The notes beneath the pieces were generated by a model, which saw only the letters and a list, made by a program, of their open reading frames with translations, made no database searches and was not told the origin of the DNA. Below are positions 44,493 to 53,560 of a stretch of 56,429 nt of DNA, piece after piece. The first letter of the stretch is position 1. Each line of letters starts with the position of its first letter. The DNA is from Lactobacillus sp. Its GTDB lineage: Bacteria > Bacillota > Bacilli > Lactobacillales > Lactobacillaceae. Where the stretch lies: the NCBI RefSeq assembly GCF_014803895.1, contig NZ_JAAVAU010000005.1, forward strand, positions 1 to 56,429, in the 5' to 3' direction. The position numbers were made by a program, and so were the translations under genes.

Positions 44493-45689
44493 TTGATTAG
44501 AAAAAAAGAAGAAGATCCACTGCGATTAATTTGGTTATTTGCTGGATCTTTAATTGTTAATACAGGTATTAGTTTTATTTGGCCCTTAACTACTATTTAT
44601 ATTCATAATTACTTGCATGAATCTTTAACAGTAGCGGGTGTAGTCTTATTTATTAATTCTGCCTTTACAATGGTCGGCAATGGCGTAGGCGGCTGGCTAT
44701 TTGATCGTTGGCATCCCTACCATACCATCCTAGTTGGTGTAACTACGGCAACAATCTCCACCTTCCTCTTAGTTTTATTTCATGGATGGCCTGCTTACCC
44801 AATCCTACTTGTTACTTTAGGATTAGGAAACGGTATTGTAGTCACAGGATTAAATTCCATTGCTACCTTGATTCGTAGTAAAAATGCTTCTTATATCTTT
44901 AACGTACTTTATTTCACCCAAAATTTAGGACTAGTTTTCGGTTCTTTAATGGTGGGATTCATATTACCAATGGGAATTACCTATATCTTTATTCTAGCTT
45001 TCGTGATGTTCTTATTTTTTAACATCGTGGTTGCTATTGAATATCGGGGACTTAATAACGCTCATACAAACCAGAAAGAAAATTCTTTAACTCCAAAAGA
45101 CAATGATCATATTCCTCTTGGAGCTAAACGCTCGATTATTTCTCTGCTTGTCTGCGTTCTGGCAGCTTGGATCGCATACGAACAATGGAATTCAAATATT
45201 TCTTCCTATATGTTAAGTTTGCATATGTCAGTCAGATCATATAGTTTTTTATGGACCCTAAATGCAATATTGATTGTTACCCTCCAACCAATACTCACTT
45301 ACTTTGATGATTGGCTAACTAGGCATTTAAATGGTCGCTTATATTTAGGTTTCTGTTTATTTGCAGGTGCATTTTTACTACTAATTGGAGCAACTCACTA
45401 TGCAAGATTTTTCATTGCAATGGGACTATTAACTTGTGGAGAAATTTTAGCTTTTCCAGCAGTATCGACTTTTGTTAATGATCGCGCTAGCGATGCTGAT
45501 AAGGGAAAGTACCAAGGTATTGTTCAATCAGTTGCTTCTGCCGGACGTGCACTAGGACCACTAATTGGAGCTTTGATTATTGATAATGCTTCTTATTTGG
45601 TTTTATTTATTTTTTGTACTGTCTTAGTTTTAGCAGCTGTAAGTGTATTTGCTGTAATTAATTCTTTAAATAAAAAGAAAGCTGGTTAG
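44493..45689 (+). CDS. MFS transporter
   Basis: 398 residues, twelve predicted membrane segments. Between segments 2 and 3, GGWLFDRWHPYHTI is the MFS motif-A type loop. Probable drug or metabolite efflux pump; substrate unknown. TTG start with AAAGGTGG upstream. Its terminator was split by the IS3 element immediately downstream, so transcription may run into the element. Confidence 0.9.
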   Translation: MIRKKEEDPLRLIWLFAGSLIVNTGISFIWPLTTIYIHNYLHESLTVAGVVLFINSAFTMVGNGVGGWLFDRWHPYHTILVGVTTATISTFLLVLFHGWPAYPILLVTLGLGNGIVVTGLNSIATLIRSKNASYIFNVLYFTQNLGLVFGSLMVGFILPMGITYIFILAFVMFLFFNIVVAIEYRGLNNAHTNQKENSLTPKDNDHIPLGAKRSIISLLVCVLAAWIAYEQWNSNISSYMLSLHMSVRSYSFLWTLNAILIVTLQPILTYFDDWLTRHLNGRLYLGFCLFAGAFLLLIGATHYARFFIAMGLLTCGEILAFPAVSTFVNDRASDADKGKYQGIVQSVASAGRALGPLIGALIIDNASYLVLFIFCTVLVLAAVSVFAVINSLNKKKAG

Positions 45690-45699
45690 AAATACTAAT
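45678..45699 (+). terminator. Left part of the MFS terminator, interrupted by the IS
   Basis: AAAGCTGGTTAG (45678-45689) would pair with CTAAT (45695-45699) plus CAGCTTT, now 1.46 kb away at 47163-47169 and followed by the T-run. Removing the IS and one target copy restores a 12-bp stem with loop AAATA. Confidence 0.85.
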
Positions 45700-45724
45700 T
45701 GATATGAACCCCGAAATTCGGACA
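45700..45724 (+). repeat. Left terminal inverted repeat of the IS3 element
   Basis: Starts TGATATGAACCCC; 22 of 25 bases match the complement of the right end. Confidence 0.92.
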
Positions 45725-45745
45725 AAGAATTTTGGGGTTTTTATT

Positions 45746-47125
45746 ATGACCAAATTATCTAAACAAGACAAAACTGATATTTATAATAAGTGGAAATATT
45801 ACGGTAAGTCTTCTTACCAATTAGGAGAAGAATATGGAGTTAATTCTGCTAATCTTAGATATTTGTTTGAATTGATTGATTTGCACGGCTTAGAGATATT
45901 AAATAGGCCTCACACCTCTTATTCAACAGAATTTAAAGAGAAAGCTATTCAAAGAGTTCTTACCGGAGACGAGGCAATATACAGAATATCACTTGATTTG
46001 GCTCTTCCAAGCCAAGGAATGCTTCATAATTGGCTGCGCAAATATATCAAAGATGGGTATAATGTCATTAACCATAAGAAAGGCAGAAGACCCAATGAAG
46101 GACAAAGACAAACAGATCCAAGAACTACAAAAACAAATCAAGGACCTCAAACAGAAGAATCTCGAGCTTACTGTCGAAAACGAATTTATAAAAAAATTGG
46201 ACGCCTTAGTGGCACAAAGAACCAGAAACCAAAAGCACAAGAAATAGTTTCTGCAGTCACTAAACTAAGGCAGGAACTTCATGTGACTGTAAGTTTTGTG
46301 CTCAAAGTAATCAATTCTAACCCTGACCTTCCTCATCTATCTAGGAGTAACTATTACTATGTTCAAGGACATGATGATAAAGATAGAAAGAATAAGAAGA
46401 TCATGGAAAGAATTAGAGAAGTATATGAAGAACACAAACATCGTTACGGTTATAGAAGAATCACTGCACAGCTTCAACGTGAAGGACATAAGATCAATCA
46501 TAAAAAAGTAAAACGTCTAATGACTAAGATGCACTTATATGGCATTGCCATCAGACGTAGATATAAATATTCAAGTTATCGTGGAACTATTGGTAAGATC
46601 AAAGCTAATTTGATCAAACGTAATTTTAAGTCCGTGATGCCGAACAGAAAGTGGTATTCAGATGTTACAGAATTCCATTTAAATGGTGAAAAGCTTTATC
46701 TATCACCAATCATGGACGGTTGCACGCAAGAGATAGTTTCCTACACTCTCAATCGTGATCCGGTCTTAAAGCAGGTAATGGATATGTTAGAGCTAGCTTA
46801 CAAGAAATATCCAGCTCTTGTCTTCCATACTGACCAAGGCTGGCAATATCAACATCCTCTCTTTCAATCATGGCTTAAAAATCATGGCATTACTCAAAGT
46901 ATGTCACGTAAAGGTAATTCTTTAGATGATGGCATGATGGAGGGCTTCTTTGGCATCCTAAAAAGAGAAATGTTCTATAACATGGAAGATAACTACCATA
47001 ATTTAGATGAGCTAGAGCGAGCAATCAAAGCATATATTGAATATTACAATACCAAAAGAATCAAAACTGTACTAAAAAATCGCACCCCGATTGAATATCG
47101 GAATGCGATTATGAATCAGATCTAA
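45746..47125 (+). CDS. IS3-family transposase, OrfA-OrfB in one frame with a scrambled junction
   Basis: About 459 residues from ATG 45746. N-terminal helix-turn-helix domains (about 1-115) lead to OrfB with HTH_21 and an rve DDE domain (WYSDVTEF, HTDQGWQYQ, then Glu in GMMEGFFGILK). Residues encoded by about 46091-46190 look unrelated to transposases. In that interval the +1 frame encodes the expected OrfA leucine-zipper (MKDKDKQIQELQKQIKDLK), ending in a stop at 46247, and A-AAA-AAA at 46190-46196 is the usual -1 slip site. So one extra base near 46094 probably compensates for the programmed shift. The protein is likely impaired. Confidence 0.85.
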   Translation: MTKLSKQDKTDIYNKWKYYGKSSYQLGEEYGVNSANLRYLFELIDLHGLEILNRPHTSYSTEFKEKAIQRVLTGDEAIYRISLDLALPSQGMLHNWLRKYIKDGYNVINHKKGRRPNEGQRQTDPRTTKTNQGPQTEESRAYCRKRIYKKIGRLSGTKNQKPKAQEIVSAVTKLRQELHVTVSFVLKVINSNPDLPHLSRSNYYYVQGHDDKDRKNKKIMERIREVYEEHKHRYGYRRITAQLQREGHKINHKKVKRLMTKMHLYGIAIRRRYKYSSYRGTIGKIKANLIKRNFKSVMPNRKWYSDVTEFHLNGEKLYLSPIMDGCTQEIVSYTLNRDPVLKQVMDMLELAYKKYPALVFHTDQGWQYQHPLFQSWLKNHGITQSMSRKGNSLDDGMMEGFFGILKREMFYNMEDNYHNLDELERAIKAYIEYYNTKRIKTVLKNRTPIEYRNAIMNQI

Positions 47126-47134
47126 TCAATAATA

Positions 47135-47159
47135 TGTCCTAATTTTAGGGTTCATATCA
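47135..47159 (+). repeat. Right terminal inverted repeat of the IS3 element
   Basis: Ends GGGTTCATATCA, complementary to the left end at 22 of 25 bases, followed by the duplicated AAT. Confidence 0.92.
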
Positions 47160-47176
47160 AATCAGCTTTTTATTGT

Positions 47177-47371
47177 TTATTTTTTATCATTAATTGCATG
47201 TACAATTTCTACAGTAGCTTTAGAAATCATCCCAACCATCGCGGTTGCACAAGCAACATTAACAACATTTGTAATGACGTCCTTATTTTCATAAACGAAA
47301 TTCTTACAACTATCCAAATATTCCATCCCATACTTATGACATCTATCAGTTAATTTTAGTAATTCATCCAT
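47177..47371 (-). CDS. Small protein with one membrane segment, unknown
   Basis: 64 residues from the ATG after GAGG. A soluble helical front (MDELLKLTDRCHKYGMEYL) and a C-terminal hydrophobic helix (about 36-58, TNVVNVACATAMVGMIS). No signal peptide motif, no recognised family. It lies directly downstream of the predicted small RNA on the same strand, between that and the IS right end. It could be a membrane peptide of regulatory or toxin type; this is speculation. Confidence 0.6.
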   Translation of the reverse strand: MDELLKLTDRCHKYGMEYLDSCKNFVYENKDVITNVVNVACATAMVGMISKATVEIVHAINDKK

Positions 47372-47435
47372 GATATTATTTCCTCTCAAATATTATTCTT
47401 TTACTTAATTGTAATCATAATCACTTTTAGATGCA

Positions 47436-47562
47436 CAAAAAAAGCCTAATTCCACCAACATTGGAATCAGGCTCACATCACACAGTGTTATACCGTCTTT
47501 GACCACATATTACGCTAAATTCTTTTCGCTACCGGAGAAAAGAATTTAACGTATGACGGTAC
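47436..47562 (-). ncRNA. Predicted structured small RNA, about 125 nt
   Basis: Predicted transcript begins at the 5' strand of a 7-bp stem (47555-47561 with 47491-47497), encloses a perfect 17-bp hairpin (47537-47553 with 47511-47527, one G-U, 9-nt loop UCCGGUAGC), and ends in a 12-bp intrinsic terminator (47462-47473 with 47443-47454) plus seven U. No coding frame. A good promoter sits at the right distance. It could act in trans, or as an attenuating leader for the 64-residue gene. Confidence 0.65.
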
Positions 47563-47568
47563 AAGAAA

Positions 47569-47597
47569 ATAATAACACAGAAATATAAATGTAACAA
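47569..47597 (-). promoter_or_regulatory. Promoter of the predicted small RNA
   Basis: Minus-strand TTGTTA (47592-47597), 17-bp spacer, TATTAT (47569-47574). The start would fall at about 47562, exactly at the outer stem. Confidence 0.6.
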
Positions 47598-47636
47598 TGA
47601 ACTATAAATATTTGACGGTATAATTTTCTTTATAAA

Positions 47637-47660
47637 AAAGACCTGCATAAGCAGGTCTTT
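47637..47660 (-). terminator. Terminator of the dlt operon
   Basis: AAAGACCTGC/GCAGGTCTTT stem (47637-47646 with 47651-47660), loop ATAA, U-run on the minus strand. Confidence 0.9.
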
Positions 47661-47669
47661 CATTTATTA

Positions 47670-49943
47670 CTAAGAATTATTTTTCATCAAATCAACCATT
47701 AATTGATCCATAAGATTCTTAACACTCTTAAAACTCTTAACTGGATGGTTAGTTTGTACAATAATTGCATCTTTACCATTATTAGAGATTCTTACAAAAG
47801 AATGATAGCCTGAACCAGCACCATTAGCAGAACGAAATCCACTTGGTAAGTTGTAAAAACCACCACCATAATATTTAGGAGCAGAACCACTAAATAACTT
47901 CTTTACCGATGCTTTACTTAATAAGGTACCATCAGTCATTGCTTTAAGCGTTTTATACATATCTCCATTGGACATAGCAACTGACCCAGCACCTAATTCA
48001 CCATGAATTTCATTAAGGTTTATAGCTACTTTAGCTGTATCACCATGTTTATCGCCAACATACTTATACGAGTTAGCAAAATTAATTGCCTTTAACTGTT
48101 TAGCACTACTCCAAACAAACGCAGTATGTTTTAAGCCAAGCTTCGTAACATAGGTTTCATTAAAGAGACTTTCATAGCTCTGGTTTGTAACTTTTTCTAA
48201 AATACCTGAAATTAAAACATAATTAATTGAAGAATAGTATCTCTTACCATGCATTTTAGATAAGTAAATTAAATTATGCTTAATATCATAATTAATTCCA
48301 GCTTGATTGCTCTTAAAAGTAGGACTACCTAAAACACTACCTGGACGCGTAGCTAAACCACTAGTCATGTCAAGTAACTGTTGAATTGTAATATCCTTTG
48401 CATGCGGAACTTGAGGATAGTATTTAGATAACTTATCAGTAAGTTTAATTTTACCAGCTTCAACTTGACGCATAAGCATTACAGCAGTCATTGATTTTTG
48501 AACAGAATCAATTAAATAACTTGTATTAGTTGTATTTGACTTATGACTTTCCTCATTAGCCCAACCAGTAGAATAGGAATACTTCTTTTTCCCATTCTTT
48601 ACTACTAAGACAGTACCTTGAACATTTTGCATATTAAGCATTGTCTTAAGTTGGTTTCCATTTTGCTCACTAGCGGCTACTACTTTACTAGACTTGACAT
48701 TCTTTTTTCGACACCAAGCATTAGTAAAGTAATAGTCCTTAATAGTGTAAGTCATTGGAATATTAGGTTGCTTCATGAACTGTTTTACATACTGATCCAT
48801 TGCCAACCAACCATTCCAACCTAAGTGAATAGTGTCTTCCATGAAGTACTTCTTATTACCATCATGTGACAAGTCAGCAATATTATCAAAACCTTGAGCA
48901 AGAAGTTGATCCTTGATCTTATTAACAGATCTTTGATACATTTTCTCTGATAGACCAGTATATTTTGCCCACTTAGAGTTTACTGGGGGAATAACAAATA
49001 ATACATTTACGTGTTCACGTGCAAATTCATCAAGTACTAATTCAAAATCAGCATACTCTGGTGAATTAGTATAGTCATATTTAGTTTGTGAACCCTTCAA
49101 CCCTTTCAAATCACTCTTCTTTAAACGCTTGTTAAAGAAGCTATTAGAAATATCAAATGGGTTATTAGTTGTGTCTTTTGCACCTTGTTCATTAGCAAAC
49201 TGCCGCAAGTTATCATATGCATAAGTTCCTGGTAGCTTATTAGCACCATTTTGAATCTTAGGAATATTGTTCTTCATACCAAAAGTAGTAAAGAAATTAT
49301 CTTGATTGGTGAGAAGTCTCTGTCTCATCTTGAGCCATGCAATTTGTTCATTAGAGAGCTTTTGACCTGAAGCTAATGTCATCAAGGCATACTTAGTAGT
49401 TTCACTTGAAGTACCAGATGGCATCTGTAAAAGTCGCCGTGCAGCATACCGTGTAGCTGTACTATTTTTGGCACCTAAAATCCAATCAATTGCTTGTAGC
49501 TGAGAAAAGTACATCCCAAACGCAGCAGGATCCTGTCCCTTTTTTGTAAACCATTGCGGTGAAATAATAAAAACTGCTTTTTTACCAGCTAGCTGTTTCT
49601 TAGTTTCTTGTAAACTGAAGAAATGTGTCAAAGATTGACTACCTGGACCACCCAAAAGGAATGGACGGTAATTTCTATGATACTTATACGCTAAAACACT
49701 TGGGTGTAATGGATCCATTCTTGATAATTCACTAGAACCATAAAAAGGAACGTAATCTTTTTCAAAAGCTGCTTGCTTTATCTTTTCACCCTTAAAAACA
49801 TTCCGAGATTGTGAAACTGATGCCTTAAACAAAAGACCATCTGATACTTTTCCATTCCATGGCACCATAAATACCACAAATAATAGAATAAAAGCACAGA
49901 TAACTGGGCCGAAAATCTGCCACAGTTTTCGTTTATTACTCAT
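47670..49943 (-). CDS. dltD: DltD fused to a class-C beta-lactamase-like serine hydrolase
   Basis: 757 residues, nearly twice the usual DltD length of about 420. Residues 1-415 are DltD: membrane anchor (about 8-28), FYGSSELSR with nucleophile S70, and the catalytic D370/H373 in [11 protein letters not shown]. From about 430 a second domain carries the SxxK motif (S480, K483 in DSVQKSM), [18 protein letters not shown] around Y570 where YxN is normal, and HSF near 714. Relatives of that domain include FmtA and DltE, D-Ala esterases acting on teichoic acid. Overlaps dltC by eight bases. Confidence 0.92.
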   Translation of the reverse strand: MSNKRKLWQIFGPVICAFILLFVVFMVPWNGKVSDGLLFKASVSQSRNVFKGEKIKQAAFEKDYVPFYGSSELSRMDPLHPSVLAYKYHRNYRPFLLGGPGSQSLTHFFSLQETKKQLAGKKAVFIISPQWFTKKGQDPAAFGMYFSQLQAIDWILGAKNSTATRYAARRLLQMPSGTSSETTKYALMTLASGQKLSNEQIAWLKMRQRLLTNQDNFFTTFGMKNNIPKIQNGANKLPGTYAYDNLRQFANEQGAKDTTNNPFDISNSFFNKRLKKSDLKGLKGSQTKYDYTNSPEYADFELVLDEFAREHVNVLFVIPPVNSKWAKYTGLSEKMYQRSVNKIKDQLLAQGFDNIADLSHDGNKKYFMEDTIHLGWNGWLAMDQYVKQFMKQPNIPMTYTIKDYYFTNAWCRKKNVKSSKVVAASEQNGNQLKTMLNMQNVQGTVLVVKNGKKKYSYSTGWANEESHKSNTTNTSYLIDSVQKSMTAVMLMRQVEAGKIKLTDKLSKYYPQVPHAKDITIQQLLDMTSGLATRPGSVLGSPTFKSNQAGINYDIKHNLIYLSKMHGKRYYSSINYVLISGILEKVTNQSYESLFNETYVTKLGLKHTAFVWSSAKQLKAINFANSYKYVGDKHGDTAKVAINLNEIHGELGAGSVAMSNGDMYKTLKAMTDGTLLSKASVKKLFSGSAPKYYGGGFYNLPSGFRSANGAGSGYHSFVRISNNGKDAIIVQTNHPVKSFKSVKNLMDQLMVDLMKNNS

Positions 49944-50175
49944 TTCTCAAACTTTCTACCATTGCCACAATCTTATTTGGAGTATCCCAATCTTCACGGT
50001 GAAATTCTGATACAGGAGCAGTAATTCCAGTTTGATCTTGTAATTCAAGTAACATTTGAACAGTTGCCATTGAATCAAGTAAGCCATTTTCGTAGATATT
50101 TTCATCCATACGATCGCTTAAATCTTCACCAGTTAATTCGTTAATAATATCTAAAACAGTTTGCTTTGTATCCAT
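49936..50175 (-). CDS. dltC: D-alanyl carrier protein DltC
   Basis: 79 residues, the usual length. Acyl-carrier fold with the phosphopantetheine Ser S35 in GLLDSMATV. It receives activated D-Ala from DltA and passes it on at the membrane to DltB. Ribosome site GAAAGGAA. Fourth gene of dltXABCD. Confidence 0.97.
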   Translation of the reverse strand: MDTKQTVLDIINELTGEDLSDRMDENIYENGLLDSMATVQMLLELQDQTGITAPVSEFHREDWDTPNKIVAMVESLRNE

Positions 50176-50212
50176 CTTTTTTATTTCCTTTCAAAAATTA
50201 AAACATTTTACT

Positions 50213-51436
50213 TTACTTCCAACCAAACCATAGTGTGCTCAAAAATCCTGAGAAAATCAAGAAACTGAAACATACTACGTTAAAGGTTAAGAAGATAGCA
50301 AAGGCTTCGGTAAATTTATTATGCGGGATCTTTTTACGATTCTTCCGCTTATACCTTAGCCATTTATCATTAATGATAATGGCAAGGGCATGGTAGATAC
50401 CATATACGATATAGTACCACGTTAAGCCGTGCCAGAAACCCATAATTAAGAAATCAACAAAATATGCTACTTGCGAAAGTCGAATTCTATTTTTAATTAA
50501 CTTTTTCTTCATTGCAAAGAAAGTAAAACGCATGAAGATAAAGTCACGGAACCAGAATGAAAGTGTTATGTGCCAACGGTTCCAGAAATCTTTAATATTC
50601 TTTGAAATAAATGGTTTATTGAAGTTCATTGGCGTATGGATACCCATAAAGTATGAAGTACCTACAGCAAAGAGCGAATAACCTGCAAAATCAAAGAATA
50701 AATACATACTGTAACAGTACATATAACCAACTAAGGCCCATGATAAACGTAGTCCACCATTCATATGACCATTAATTAATGCAGTCTTAGCCAATTGAGG
50801 TAACCAAAGAGTCCCAAATACATAACCAATAATAAATTTGTATAAAAAACCTTGGAAAATATATCTAGTACCTATTTTTAGATCCTCAATATATTTATCT
50901 CTTTCGGGAGCTTTATTATAATCCTGAGCAAATCTCTTATAACGGTCAATAGGACCAGAAGAAATTGTTGGGAAGAATAATAGAAAACGTGCATAAGTAA
51001 TTGGATCAACTTTTTTAAGGGTATGATCACGCAACTCCATTAATACTTGAACGGTTTTGAACGTTAAGTAAGAAACCCCAAAGAATCCGATTAGATCCGC
51101 GGTTGGATCAGGTATATGCGGTGCTATCTTGACAACCACCAAAGGTAAAATTGACAAGATAATTACCAGACAAAATACCCAAGTTTGATTTTTACCTGAC
51201 TTAATATACTTCTCATAGGCAAAGGTTAAAAGGAACTGGAAAATAATATATCCAATTAATTGATAACCTTGGATGGCATCTTGACCATCAAACATTAAGA
51301 ACAGAAATAATAACGAGACAAGAGCTTCATAAATCTTAAAACGACGTCCAAAATATAAACCAATAATTAATGGTAATAACGCCACAAAAAGAATAACGAA
51401 GTAACGCGGATTACTATAAGGCTGTAGATTAATCAC
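50213..51436 (-). CDS. dltB: DltB, MBOAT membrane acyltransferase
   Basis: 407 residues, about eleven membrane segments. MBOAT motifs: FWNRWHITLSFWFRDFIF and the invariant catalytic His in FLIMGFWHGLTWYY. It accepts D-Ala from DltC and transfers it across the membrane for teichoic acid modification. Overlaps dltA by four bases. Confidence 0.97.
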   Translation of the reverse strand: MINLQPYSNPRYFVILFVALLPLIIGLYFGRRFKIYEALVSLLFLFLMFDGQDAIQGYQLIGYIIFQFLLTFAYEKYIKSGKNQTWVFCLVIILSILPLVVVKIAPHIPDPTADLIGFFGVSYLTFKTVQVLMELRDHTLKKVDPITYARFLLFFPTISSGPIDRYKRFAQDYNKAPERDKYIEDLKIGTRYIFQGFLYKFIIGYVFGTLWLPQLAKTALINGHMNGGLRLSWALVGYMYCYSMYLFFDFAGYSLFAVGTSYFMGIHTPMNFNKPFISKNIKDFWNRWHITLSFWFRDFIFMRFTFFAMKKKLIKNRIRLSQVAYFVDFLIMGFWHGLTWYYIVYGIYHALAIIINDKWLRYKRKNRKKIPHNKFTEAFAIFLTFNVVCFSFLIFSGFLSTLWFGWK

Positions 51437-52953
51437 GCGTTATTTACCTCCTTGATTACCTGTTTGATATCAACTTTTCCATTTTGAGAAATTGGCATAT
51501 CTTCACGATAAATAAACCTTTGTGGAAGCATATAAGGCATAATATCTTTACTCAAGGATTCACGTAAAGTCTTGGTCAATTCTGAGTCAGAATATTTCTC
51601 TCTTACACCATCGGCTAATTCTACGACTGCCACTAACTGTTGAACCTTATGATCCTTATTATACTTAGGAGCAACCACACCGTATCTAACTAGTGGGTGT
51701 TTAGCTAAGTAAAAATTGATTTCTTCTAGTTCAATACGGTAACCATTAAATTTAACTTGGAAGTCAATACGCCCGCGATAAAATAGCATATTGCCATCAA
51801 GAAATCCTAAGTCACCTGTACGATAAGTTGGATACTTATCGCCTTCTTTTTTATAGAAGGCAGCCTCAGTTTTTTCTGGATTATTCAAGTATCCCTTTGA
51901 AACACTAGGTCCTTGAATTAAAATCTCACCTTGCTTACCTTCCTTATCTTCACCTTTAGTCGTATCAATTGAAACTTCAGTATCATTCTTAGAAATACCA
52001 ATTGGCAAACGATCGTATTTTTCTAAAACTTTATCGTCAATTTCAACAGCAGTTACGGCAACAGTAGTTTCTGTTGGTCCGTAAGTATTATAAAGGTGAC
52101 TTTCTGGAAACTTAACTTTCAACATCTTAGCTGTCTTATGGCTCAATTCTTCACCACAGAACAAGAAATGAGTTAATTCTTTATGATGATCTGCTTTAAA
52201 TGTTGGATCTAAGAAAGCCATTTCAGCAAATGAAGGAGTTGATACCCACACATTGAACTGTAAAGTAGGTAAGATTTGGAATAATTGTGCGAGATTTTGA
52301 GTTACATCATGTGGCAAAACGACAAGCTTACCACCTGCAGTTAATGCAGGATATAAACTCATAACTGATAAATCAAATGAATATGGTGCTTGAGCCAAAA
52401 AACTTGGCTTTTCTGGAAGACCAAAATCATTCAGTTCCCAATTTACAAAACTTAATAAATTAGTATGACTAATTTGAACACCCTTTGGCTTACCAGTGGT
52501 TCCCGAGGTAAAGATAATATAGAAGTTATCATCACCTTCAACAAAATCTTCATCAGTAATTTCAAACTTACCATCTGGAACTTCATTAGCTTGTAATACT
52601 TTAATATCATGCATTTCAATTGGTAGTTCATCAATTGCAATAACCAATGGTGCTTCAGATACCTCTTGAATCATTGTAAGTCGTTCACTATTTGAGTAAC
52701 TTGCAATCGGAATATAAGCGTGTCCAGCCTTAACTGCTCCTAAAAAGCTAGCAACCATTTCAAAGGTTTGTCCACCCCAAATCATAATTGGAGCCTTTTC
52801 AGGAATATCCAACTCTTTTAATTTTGCTGCATATGCATCCGATCTTTTTTTCAAATCACCATATGTATTAGTTTCACCTAAGTAGTCGTATGCGATACGA
52901 TTAGGATCATCTATAGCAATTTGATCAATTTTCTTGATTACGTCTTTAATCAT
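51433..52953 (-). CDS. dltA: DltA, D-alanine-carrier protein ligase
   Basis: 506 residues from the ATG following AAAGGA; a TTG six codons earlier lies on that site. Adenylation motifs FTSGTTGKPKG (A3), YNTYGPTETT (A5), YRTGDLGF (A7), and the C-terminal catalytic Lys in SQNGKVDIK. Activates D-Ala with ATP and loads it on DltC. It follows dltX closely. Confidence 0.97.
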   Translation of the reverse strand: MIKDVIKKIDQIAIDDPNRIAYDYLGETNTYGDLKKRSDAYAAKLKELDIPEKAPIMIWGGQTFEMVASFLGAVKAGHAYIPIASYSNSERLTMIQEVSEAPLVIAIDELPIEMHDIKVLQANEVPDGKFEITDEDFVEGDDNFYIIFTSGTTGKPKGVQISHTNLLSFVNWELNDFGLPEKPSFLAQAPYSFDLSVMSLYPALTAGGKLVVLPHDVTQNLAQLFQILPTLQFNVWVSTPSFAEMAFLDPTFKADHHKELTHFLFCGEELSHKTAKMLKVKFPESHLYNTYGPTETTVAVTAVEIDDKVLEKYDRLPIGISKNDTEVSIDTTKGEDKEGKQGEILIQGPSVSKGYLNNPEKTEAAFYKKEGDKYPTYRTGDLGFLDGNMLFYRGRIDFQVKFNGYRIELEEINFYLAKHPLVRYGVVAPKYNKDHKVQQLVAVVELADGVREKYSDSELTKTLRESLSKDIMPYMLPQRFIYREDMPISQNGKVDIKQVIKEVNNA

Positions 52954-52971
52954 TGAACGCGATCCTTTCAA

Positions 52972-53133
52972 TTAGAAATCTTTATAAATGAAACTTGCTC
53001 CACCAATCCCACTGTAAGAGTAGAGGTAGACAAGCACAACCAAGATGGCAAAATAGAAAACAGTCTTACCAATAAATAAGCCGATTTCTTTACCTCTGGT
53101 GTTTTGATGTTCGGTTTTTGATTTATCTGCCAT
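52972..53133 (-). CDS. dltX: DltX, small membrane peptide of the dlt operon
   Basis: 53 residues, too short for most gene finders. A charged front (MADKSKTEHQNTRGKE), one membrane helix (about 18-38), and a C-terminal FIYKDF, close to the FIYNEF motif typical of DltX. GAGGTG precedes the ATG and the stop lies 18 bases before dltA. DltX interacts with the DltB/D complex; recent work suggests it carries the D-Ala intermediate on its C-terminal motif. Confidence 0.92.
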   Translation of the reverse strand: MADKSKTEHQNTRGKEIGLFIGKTVFYFAILVVLVYLYSYSGIGGASFIYKDF

Positions 53134-53229
53134 TCTTACACCTCGTAATCTTTTTTTAATTTTACAACAATGTTACAAAAACAGTTAGCCCCTTTTTTAA
53201 CAATCTTAGTAAAATTATTCTACTTTTTA

Positions 53230-53235
53230 ATTATA
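53230..53235 (-). promoter_or_regulatory. Possible -10 of the dlt operon promoter
   Basis: Minus-strand TATAAT about 95 bases upstream of dltX, without a good -35. Transcription could also read through from the envelope genes upstream, as no terminator is seen in between. Confidence 0.3.
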
Positions 53236-53258
53236 ACAAATATTAAGTTCTATTTTTG

Positions 53259-53552
53259 TTACAACTTATTCTGTGTTTTAGCACTTCTGTAGGCTAACCA
53301 CAAAAATATTGTCTGGATTAATGAAGAGAAAATCAAAGAAAAAATCATTACTTTTACTATCCATTTTGAATTTTGCCAGCGTGGCGTTTTAGCAGTCGTT
53401 AATAAATATGCCGAAAAAATAACAACTATTCCCAAAGTTATTAAAAATAACATACTTCCAGTCATTTTATACATTTCAAGCATCCCTGATCCAGCCAACA
53501 ATCCACTCCAACCTGCAACTCTTACCCAAAAAACTGTCTTATTTTTTATCAT
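53259..53552 (-). CDS. Small membrane protein, unknown
   Basis: 97 residues, about three membrane segments (8-27, 31-53, 66-88). No recognised motif. The gene begins eight bases after the stop of the 383-residue envelope gene, so the two are co-transcribed, and it lies upstream of dltX in the same direction. Confidence 0.7.
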   Translation of the reverse strand: MIKNKTVFWVRVAGWSGLLAGSGMLEMYKMTGSMLFLITLGIVVIFSAYLLTTAKTPRWQNSKWIVKVMIFSLIFSSLIQTIFLWLAYRSAKTQNKL

Positions 53553-53560
53553 TTATTTAC

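Larger units (their letters stand above)
45700..47159 (+). mobile_element. Complete IS3-family insertion sequence (IS150-like), 1460 bp
   Basis: 25-bp terminal inverted repeats at 45700-45724 and 47135-47159 match at 22 positions and show the family's 5'-TG...CA-3' ends. A 3-bp target duplication AAT flanks it (45697-45699 and 47160-47162). It encodes one transposase reading frame. The insertion lies in the MFS terminator loop. Confidence 0.93.
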
